Below are positions 1-9,600 of a stretch of 25,000 nt of DNA, piece after piece. A program made the position numbers and the translations under genes. Source of the DNA: Prorocentrum cordatum (taxonomy: Eukaryota; Sar; Dinophyceae; Prorocentrales; Prorocentraceae); contig CAUYUJ010000869.1 of NCBI GenBank assembly GCA_963575745.1, forward strand, positions 615,053 through 640,052, written 5' to 3'. Position 1 is the first letter of the stretch. The number at the start of each line of letters is the position of its first letter. The notes beneath the pieces were generated by a model. That model saw only the letters and a list, made by a program, of their open reading frames with translations. It searched no databases and had not been told where the DNA came from.

Positions 1-600
1 CGACCCCCTCCTCCACCTCCTCGCACACCTCCCCCTCCTCCTCCCGCACCTCCCCCTCCTCCTCCCCCTCCCCCTCCTCCGCCGCGCACAGAGCCCAACC
101 CCGCAGCGACCCCGCCGCTCGCGCCCGGGCCGCCCGCCGCGCCCACGGCACGCGCGGCGCCGAGCACCCCGCCCTTCGCCGTCGCCGCGCCACTCCCGGC
201 GACCCCGCCGGCATCGACGCCGCGCATCTCCCCGGACGGCGAAGCCGGAGTCTTCCGCCGCACGCGCCTGGCCGTGGCCGGCGAGCTGAGGACACCATCG
301 CCCCCTTCGCGCTCCGGCGTAAGCGGGGCACCCGCCCGGACCGGCACCGGCGCCCGCACGCTCGACCCCGCCTCGCTCTCCGCCGCGACCTCTGCAGGCT
401 GCCGCCCCGCAGCGCGGCAACGCGCGCCGAGACCCGAGGCGCTCGCGCCGCCGGCGCCACCGCCACCGACGCCAGTCACCTCACTCCCGCCAGCTCCCAC
501 ACCCCCGATGCCTGCCCCGCCCCCCCCTCCACCGCTCTGCTCATCTGGCGCCCCGCCAACCCCTGGCGCCCCCGCGTCGGCGCTCTGCCCCTGACTGCGC
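1..600 (-). other. Low-complexity Gly/Ala/Ser/Arg-rich C-terminal tail
   Basis: After the USP-like domain (…AYMAVYCRMGRSQG) the frame continues through about 200 residues of Gly-, Ala- and Ser-rich sequence with short basic patches (QRSRRRARSS, ARRVRRKTPASPS). It ends in near-pure glycine encoded by the CCTCC-type simple repeat at 1-80. This is probably a disordered tail. The stop codon is not in the window. Confidence 0.7.
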
Positions 601-3600
601 CCCATGCGACAGTACACCGCCATGTACGCCTCCTTCGGCTTCACGTGCGCCGGCTCGCCTCGCATCCTGCGCGGCGCCTTGTCGTCGTCAAACAAAACGT
701 ACCCCCCGTCAGGGACGCGGCACAACGTCGTATAGTGACCGGTATGCACTGTTTGCCCATTGTGGTACACAACGCCAACCAGCTGCATCTGGGGAAGCCC
801 ATGCAGCCTCAGTTGCTCTTCGACCCACACGGGCTGCCGCGCCTCATGGCCCCTCCTCAATTGAACCACCAAAACGCGCGGCACGCCCGTGAGTCGCGTC
901 TGCTGGTCGTGCCAAACCCGGTCGGCATCCGCGCGGCAACACGCTGGGCAGCTCTTCTCAACTTGTTCAGGCGCGCAAAAGTCGGAGTACATTTCCGACA
1001 ACATCATCGGCCCGCCGGGCCGCGCGTGGACCCGCAGCTTCAGAACATCCTCCGCCTCGTACGAGACGGACAAGTGCCCGCACTGACGGCATTTCTGCCG
1101 CTTCTCCATCACAAACCCGAACATCCGATCCACGTGCGTCACGCGCATGTTCGTCGCACGAATGCTCTCGGGGTCCCACGACGCAAAGCGTCCGGCCAAC
1201 TCCTCTCCGCGGCGCGCAGCCGACATCAGCTTACCCCAATACGCAAACACATCATGCTGCTGCCACTCGTTGTCGAACTCACTGGGCTGCCCGAGGAAAA
1301 CGTCCTCGCTATCAACATTCGTTCGCCGCCGCACGCTCACGGGTCCGCCCTGCCAGCGTCGCGACACCAACTGATTGTGCGTGTCCCACATCCCGCAGAC
1401 GCAGCAACGCCCACTGGCCCTCTCCTCGCAATCGCCCTCCGCGTGCCATCGAAGCCACTCCCAGACGGCAGGCGTCCGCAGCATCAGCTGCGTCACGCTG
1501 ACCACGTAGCAAGAATGCCCAGGCCGCGGCATCCCACGGACGGGCACGCTACTCACGCTGTCCCACGAAGCCGCGCGAATACCATCCACGCGAGGCACGT
1601 CCATCTCTCCAGGGCTCGGCGGAGGCTGAGCCGGGCGCTCCGACGCGAACAAACTCTGCGGCCCGAACGCCGCGGACACCAGCTCTTCCCGACGGCGCTG
1701 TCTTCGGGCTGCCTCGCGTTGCTGCGTTCGCAAGTACGCCTCCCGGTTTCGGTCCTGCGCCTGCTGCCTCGCCAAGGCCGCAGCCTCCCGCCCCTGCTGC
1801 AACCGATTCTGGACCTCGGCACCCTCCAGCCGGTGCGACCGATCGCGCGTCGCCTGGAGCGCGAGCCGGCAGCGTTGCGCCAGGGCCCTCATCTTATGCT
1901 CGCGAGAACCGAAGCACGCGTGGGCACGCACATACCCGAACAGCCCAAAGTGGTCTGACACATGGAATTCGCAGCCCTCGAAGAACACTTTCCCCTTCCC
2001 TACCAAATGCACCTCCGCCCAAAGCTCCGCCCCGAACATGACCCGGTCCCGTCTCTGTCCGACAGCCCCCCTCTCGCCGAGACCCGAGTAAAACTTGTTC
2101 CCGGGGCAGCCCCAAGAACGACCCTCGTACCAGGTGTCCTTCAAACGCAGCTGCTCCACAGCGGCCTGCACCTGGGAGTCCGTGCTGTTCATGTCGCCCA
2201 CAATGAGCAGCCGGTCGCAACCTTCCGCGCAAGTCCTCGTAATCTTCCGAAGTATCGCGTGACGCCGCTCCCATGCCGCACCCGCGGGCAAGTGGACCGC
2301 GGCCACGTTCACCCACCCCGCGCCGCCCGCGCCCCCGCCTACGGGAACTTCGACCCGGCACAGCACGCACGGGTCCTCCCCTGACAAAGCCTTGCCTTCC
2401 GCACGCAGACCGCGCCTCACGTACAGGTGCACGTACCCCCTGGACTCGTGCGCATGGGCCACGCCAACCAATTGGAATTCCGCCTCCAGCTCCTTGTACG
2501 CCTCCTCGCCCTCGCATTCCTGCAGAGCAACGACATCAACCCCGCGCGCCTGCCTCCAACGGAGCACTTCGCCCAGGACCGCCGCGCGCTGGTCGCGGTC
2601 GCTCCAGGAGGGCGGCGCCACGGCCGAGCGATGCCCACCAGCGATATTCCACGTGGCAAACGACAACGTCGACGCGCCCTCCAGGCCCTCCTCTTCGCCA
2701 GCCTCACCCGCCGCTTCCCCTGGCACAGCCGCCCTCGGCAAGCTCGCGCCCGTCGCGCTGGGCGCCGAAGCACCCGCGCGAGGCACGACGCCGAACGCGC
2801 CCAGAACGTCGCGGCATTCCTGCTCCGAAAGCAACAACTCCATGACATCCCGCGCCCCCCGCGCGCCGACACCCGCCCGGAACGACGCGAACGCGCCCCG
2901 CAGCACGCGACACACGTCAGGCACGAAGGACTCCGCCGACGCATCCAGCACGCCCGCATTCGCCAGGCGCCCGACACGGCCCAGCAGAAGCCCGAGCGCG
3001 CAGGCGATCCTCTGCGAGGGAACACGAACGCGCGGCGCGTCCCCGAACTCCACCGCCGGCGGGCGCCGCCCAGCACTGGCACCGAGCGGCCGCAGCAGTG
3101 CGTCGATATTCCGGGCGATTCGCCCTGCCACGTCCTCCCTGCGGGCCCGATCGTGCACGCGCACTGCGAGAGACTCGGCTCGCCCGAGCGCCTCCCCCGG
3201 CCGACCAGACGTAACACTCACAAACATCCAGTCCTGCGCGACACCAGATCCGCTCAGTGGGTCCACGGCGACGACCATTAGCAACTCCTGCTTGTCACTC
3301 ACGGAGTTTGCATCCCACACGCTCGTCCAATTGTGCGCAATCCGGGCAAAATGCTCCGGGGTCTCCTCCGCACCAACGTGCCGGCCTACCTTTGCCGAAG
3401 CCACAGTCATCGGCAGCTCCAACCCCGCGCACAACTGCCTCGCCACCTTCAAGAAAAACTCCAGCGCCTGGCCCTCCAGCCTGCCCTCTGCCAGCGCGCT
3501 CTCCGCTCGCACGTTCACGACCCACTTGTCCATGCGCAGCGCGCAGCCACCACGGACGTCCCCGAACGCGTCCTTCATCCTCTTCGCCGCCTTATCCAAA

Positions 3601-6600
3601 CTCTTATGCAGGCGCGGGGGCACCAGCGCGCCCATGGCCTCCTTCACGGCGCTCATATGCAGCGGGCCCATGCTCGGAGCCACGGAATCGAACACTCGCT
3701 CATCCCACGCCCCAGACGCCTCCCACCGCTCCACAATCAAGTCGACCACGCCGCGCAGGAACCCCTCCCTGTCACCCGAACCCGAAGACTCATGCGTCAG
3801 GCGCCCGGCAGCAGCCGTCAGACGTTCGCGCAAATCCTCCCGGGACGCACAAGCAGCGAGGGCACCGACATCAACAAGCAGATCCCGCGCGGCGCCCTTC
3901 TCCTCCCGCGTCGCGAAGCGCACCCGCCTCCGGTCCAGAAGCCTTTCGGCCACGGCACGGAGGCGCCGCGCCGCGACGTCGTCCTCTCCAGCCTCGGCAG
4001 CAACGGCGCTGTCGAGCTCGGACGCGAAAGGCGGCCCCTCCTCACCCCACAGCCAAGTGTCCTCATCCACCATTCTGCCCGCCCCTCTCAACCTCTCCGC
4101 CTGAGCCGCGGCAACGGTCTTCAAACGACCCAGCAATGTCTCCGCCGCGCGTTTCTCCTCCTCAGTCCAGCAGTCCGCCTCGCAGTACCCGTATTTCCGC
4201 AACGTGCGGGAAGCGCGAGCCTCCAGTCGCAACTCGAAGCGTCGCCGCTCCCGGAACGCCGTCGTATGCCTGGCCCTCATGAAGTCCGCATACTCCGGCA
4301 GGTCCTCCTCGAACACCAAGTCCCAGGGATGCTTCACACGCGTCGTGGCGACGAAACCGATCCCTGCAACGGCCGCGGTCTTCGCTGACAGGTGCACGCG
4401 GACTTTCGCCAACGTCATCCCCTGCGCCTTCCAGTGCGTCAACGCCCATGCCAGCTGCAACGGGTAGTTCTCGCGCCACACGCCCTCCTCCATGGTGGAA
4501 GACACTCTCTGCCTCCAAATGGGCACCCAGTTCCGCCGCTCCTCGTCTCCCGGGAAAAACGACCGCGGCCGACCCTGCCCGTCTGTCCCTAGATCGATAT
4601 CATCGAACTCGACGAACACGCAAAGGGGCGCCTGCAAATCCGGCCGAGCGCCATTGTGCGGGTCGGCGCCCTCGGGCCACATGTAGCCGCGCAGCGTACC
4701 CATCGCCCCGTTCATGAGCCCCGCCTCAACCCAGAGGTTCTGAGTCAACAGCACGCGGGCCCCTTCGCAGACGTACAGCTCGTTCTCGAGTCCGCGGAAG
4801 TCCTCGGACGCCATCTGGTCTGGCCTAGACTTCTGCTTTTTCTCCTTTTTGTCGTGGTAGGCACGCAACGCCGCGATGGGCTTACCACTCGCAGCGGCTA
4901 CCTGGTACAACCTCTCCATGTTCACTCTATCGGCGCCACATGCACCCGAGGCCCGATCCTTCCTGCCGTCCATCAGCAGCGGGGCCGTCTCGAAGGCCGC
5001 CAGCTCCTCCCTCCCCTCCTTGGTCATTTGCAGCACCGACCTGTTCCGGCGCTTCAACCACGCATGATCCCGCTGCTCCCAAGTGCACTGCGCCATGCCT
5101 TTCGTGACCTCCAAAAAGCGATCAGCATCCTGCCTGTACTCCGCCTGCCGCTCCTTCGACAGCCCCTCTTTCTCACCGCGCCACCGGTGCACGCGCCGGA
5201 GCACGGCCACGTCCTGGAACGTATCGCGCACGAAACTCCCATTATTCACTAACCTGTCCGTGCTCCAGGCGTCGTCGGGGGTCCGCTCCGCCCCCCTGGG
5301 CTTGTTCTTCGCAGACCCCCCATACGCGCCCATCCGGTACAGGGGGTCATCGCCGATTGGCGGCGCCTGCTGCGGATCCCCGGCGAGCACGGCATCCTTC
5401 CCGCCGAGATACACTGGCCTCGCACCCTGCGCCGCACGCTTCGCCGCAACACCAAGAGTATCCTGCACCTTGAACTCGATCTTGCCCAGCATCTGCCGCC
5501 CGATCATGCTCATCTCATCCAACACAAACAACCTCGCCTGACGCAGTCGAGTCTGCGTCTTTTGAAACCGGTCCCCGTCCTTGCGTACCCAAGGGCCGCA
5601 ATATCCCACCGGCACACCGAACGCCCTGTGCAGGGTGGTCGCGCCATATTTCAACTGGAACGAGGCGCACCCGGTGGGAGCGGCGAGCAAGCAGCAATTC
5701 CGCTCCTCCTCATCAATCTCTTCAGGCCCTCGTCGGATTTCGCGCACGCCGCGGCGATCTTGATCCAGCCTCGTCCTCGGGGCAAACTGCCGCACCCGCT
5801 TTCGCCTCGCGGCTACGAAACTGCGCACGGTGCGCGATTTCCCCGTGCCGGCCACGCCCGTGACCATCAATCTCAACGGGTCGGCCTCCGAATGGCGGTC
5901 GTCCATGACGATGTCGTGGGCGAACTTCTGCCAGGGGTCGAGATCGGCGCGCTCGACGACCTCGGCCCCGTCGCCTACCTTGGCCTTTCCGTACCACTCA
6001 TCCCGGAGCTTCTCCAGACGCCCTCTCTCGCTCGTCGACACATTGCACGCCTCGTTCAACCAATTGAAGTCCTTGGGGTTCACCCGGACCCTGCCGCGCA
6101 CCTCATCGCCCGCAACATCCCCGACGCGCACGTCCGCCGCCTGCACAGCAGGGCCTGCCGCGCTGACGCGCTCATCGGCTGGGCGGCGCTCCCACTCGGA
6201 CGCCTCCCCCGCGGCCGCAGCAGACTCAGCGCCCTCCCCCGGCCGCGCCTCGCGTAAGACAGCATCCCGAGCCTCCTCGTTCGGGTCCTCGTCCCCGCGC
6301 AGCACGAGTCTGTCCACCAAGTCCTCCACTTCCTCCCCCGACTCCGCCTTCTCGCTGTCTCTGTCATCGTCGCCGCGCCCAGAGCCATCATCGGACGCCT
6401 GCCCCCCGGCGCCGCCCGCCGCCTCCTCTGCCCCCGCGCCCCGCCCCTGCTGGCCCGCCTCATGCCGCCTCACCATTTCGCGTCGCGTCCGGCGCAGCAG
6501 CTCCCGGTTGCTAGCGACCCCGTCTTCCAGGATGGCGCCGAGCACTTCCTTGTAGAACGGGTTCGCGCGCTCGTACTGCTCCACGACCCACGCCGGAACC

Positions 6601-9600
6601 CACTGGCGGAGCATGGGGTCAGTGAGCATCTCCATCATCATATGCCCCCAATACTGATCGCTCTGCCCCCCCCAGGCCCTTCCCCCCGACTTGAGCCAGA
6701 GATCTTGCACGCCCAGGAACCGCTCGCTTCCAGCATCCTGGCCAGCACCGCCCGCCAAAGGCTGAACGAACTCCGTGGCCCCAATGCAAGCCGCCGGCAC
6801 CGGCCGGACGTCCCTCAGCATCTCCTGTTCGATCATGGCCTTGCGGTCCGCGGTCGCCATGTGCCGCCAGTGCGCGATGACGTTCGCCCGCGCGTACGCC
6901 TCGTGGCAGGCGTGCTGCACGTTCGCGCACTCCGCGCTATAGCCAGGGGTCACCTGCAGACACACCGCAGGGTTCCCGCGCCTCAGCTTCCCGCGGTACA
7001 CAGCGTACTTCCAATAGAATTCGAACAACGACACATCGCGCACCTCTTCCACCGAGATGGACTCGTCCCCCCTGGCACGCTGCCGACGCACAAACTCCAG
7101 GCGCTTGTCGAACGTGTCCACTTTGCTATCCCAGTGCACAGGCTCGTCATCTGCCTTGTCCCGCAGCGCAGACGCAGGCTTCAGCGCGCGGGCCCCCGTC
7201 GTGTTGAGGGTCACGACGGGCAGCATGGACAAAACCATGGGCAGGCGCAACCCCAGCAGCGCCACCTCGTAACAGTGGTAGTCCCGCTCCCCGAGCATCC
7301 GAGCAAAGAACTTCTGAATGGAGCGCCGAAGGAAATCAGTCCCTTCGCCCTCTGGGACGTAAGCGCAGACCTCGTTGACGGCGTCGTCGAGCACCTCCTT
7401 GATCTTCCGCGAGCCCTTGGGCGCCTTCGTCGCGTACTTCGTGACGTACTCCACGACCGCCCACAAGTTCAGAACGGGACGCCAGTCAATGTTCCCCATG
7501 TTGGCCAACAGCACGTGCTCCTCGTAACTATTGCAGAGCCTGTCGTTCCTCGGAAACACCGCCTGCCAGTGGCCCTCCCGGCGGCCCTTCTCCATGCGGA
7601 ACGGCCGGGGCCCGACGCGGCCCCACCTGTCGCGCGGGAAATCATATCGGCAGAACACGCACCCCTCCTTTCCGCGAGCACACGCGTGAACCCCGAGCCG
7701 CGGCGGCCCCATGCCATGCTTCGTGTGCCGCGCCACCCTGTTCACCAGCGCAGCCACCAGTCGCCGAACGGGTTGCACGTCCAACTTCCCCGACGCCTCG
7801 GACGCAAAGGCCTCGTCCAGAACCTTCCGCAAGTTCAAGCACTCCGGCGCAGAAGCGGGCACGCTACGCACCGCCCGGCCCTCCGACGTCTCGCGCACAG
7901 CCTCGCCCTCCATCTCCACGTCCACGTCGAAGGCGCCAACCTCGTCGTCCCACGTGTACCTGCACGCGCCCGCGTCGTCGTAGCACGGGTTCCACTCCGA
8001 GACAACGTGCCCGAAGAACTCATAGAACCGCTTCTCCAAAACGCTCTGCAGCGCGACGTCCTCATGCTCCGGCTTCAGCACGCCGAAGTCGAGACCAGCA
8101 CCCCCTAGTCGCTGCCCGCGGGCCCCGTGGGGGACCCCAGCAGGTCTCGACCCCCGAGCAGCACCGCGGCCCTCAACGCCATCACCATCCTGAACGTCCT
8201 CCACGGGATCACCCCCCGCCTCGTCCTCCGGCGCTGGATCCTCTGGCCCGACGCGCTCGAAAGCAACGTCGGCCTCCGCCCCCTGGCCGCGGACGCCCTC
8301 CTCCCCTTGCACGAGCACCAGCCACCCTCGATCCACCAGGGCGTCGAGGAGCGCAGAAGCCCTGCCCACGAACTCATCCTCGTCGTCGCCTGCGCCATCT
8401 TCACTACATGATCCCGAAGCCGCAGAGCCCTCACCCGCAGGAGCCCGCGGCGCACGCTGGCCAGGCCGGCCGGCAACGGCGCGCAGGACCTGCTCCAGGG
8501 CAGCGAGGGCAGCACCACGACGCCTCCGCTCCTGCAGGGGCCAGGCCAGCGGTCCTGCCTCAAGCGAGGGCAGGCACGCCGCCACGTCGCTCGCCACGCT
8601 CGGCGGAAGCATGTCCCCCTCCCCGTCCACGTCCGCGCGAACCCGCGCAACCGCCGGCCCAGGCAGCCCCACGCTGAACCCGTGGTAATGCAGATTGCCA
8701 CCCGCGCCACACTCGGCCCTGGCCATGGCCATGTACTTGAACTGCTCCGAGTGGGGCAGTACGGCGGGCATCACCATCCGCATGTTCAGCTCCACCCGCA
8801 AGGCCATCATGTAGGCCACCAGGTCCGGGTTGTCCCGCGCGAAACGGAAGCGCTCCTCTCGCCCGTCACCAACCCAATCCCCCAGAGCACGGTCTCCCGC
8901 CGCCCGCGCCCCTGGACCTCCCCCCATGCGCTGAATGTCATACGCGGCGTTGTAAAACGGATTCTGCGTCCACCAAATGGACGGGTGACGGCCGAGCCCG
9001 ACGACATCCGGCACAAGCGCACGCCCGCGCTGAGTCCGCCCCTTCCCCGTCGGCAGGTCCAGCTCGCGGAGGAACCGCCTGCCGACCGGCTCGGCGCCGT
9101 CCGCCAGAGTGCCCTCGACCCAGGGCGGGTGCCAGGACAGGTGCTTCACGGTGCTCTGCAACTTCTTCGACTCATACGACCAGTGCATGGTGGTCGAGGG
9201 CACATCGCGGCCCACGTTCGCGAGCTGGCCCACCAGGATCCGCACGCGGTCCTCGCTCTCCAGGATTTGCCTGAGCCCGCCCTTCGTCATCACACTTGGG
9301 CCCTGGACGCCGAGGCCCGCGCGCCTGTACATGGTCCGATACACCCCAAAACCCTTGCCCCGCGCCTCGTTCAGGAGCAGCACGTTCACCATGGCCCACA
9401 TCACGCGCTGGCCACGCGGGCCGCCGACGAACTGCCCGGTGCGGTAGCGCATCAGGTGCTGCACCCAGTCCTGCACGGACACCCGCCGGGGACGGTCGTC
9501 GAAGAGGTCGCCGATGCCCATGGGAAACTCCAACGGGAACGCCCTCGCGAAACGCCCGATGGCGCGCGCCGGGACCGGGTCCTCGCTCTGTCCGGGCCAG

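Noticed and set aside
274-594. Short Pro/Ala-rich plus-strand frame near the left edge
   Set aside because: It is antisense to the Gly-rich tail of the main protein and is explained by its composition.
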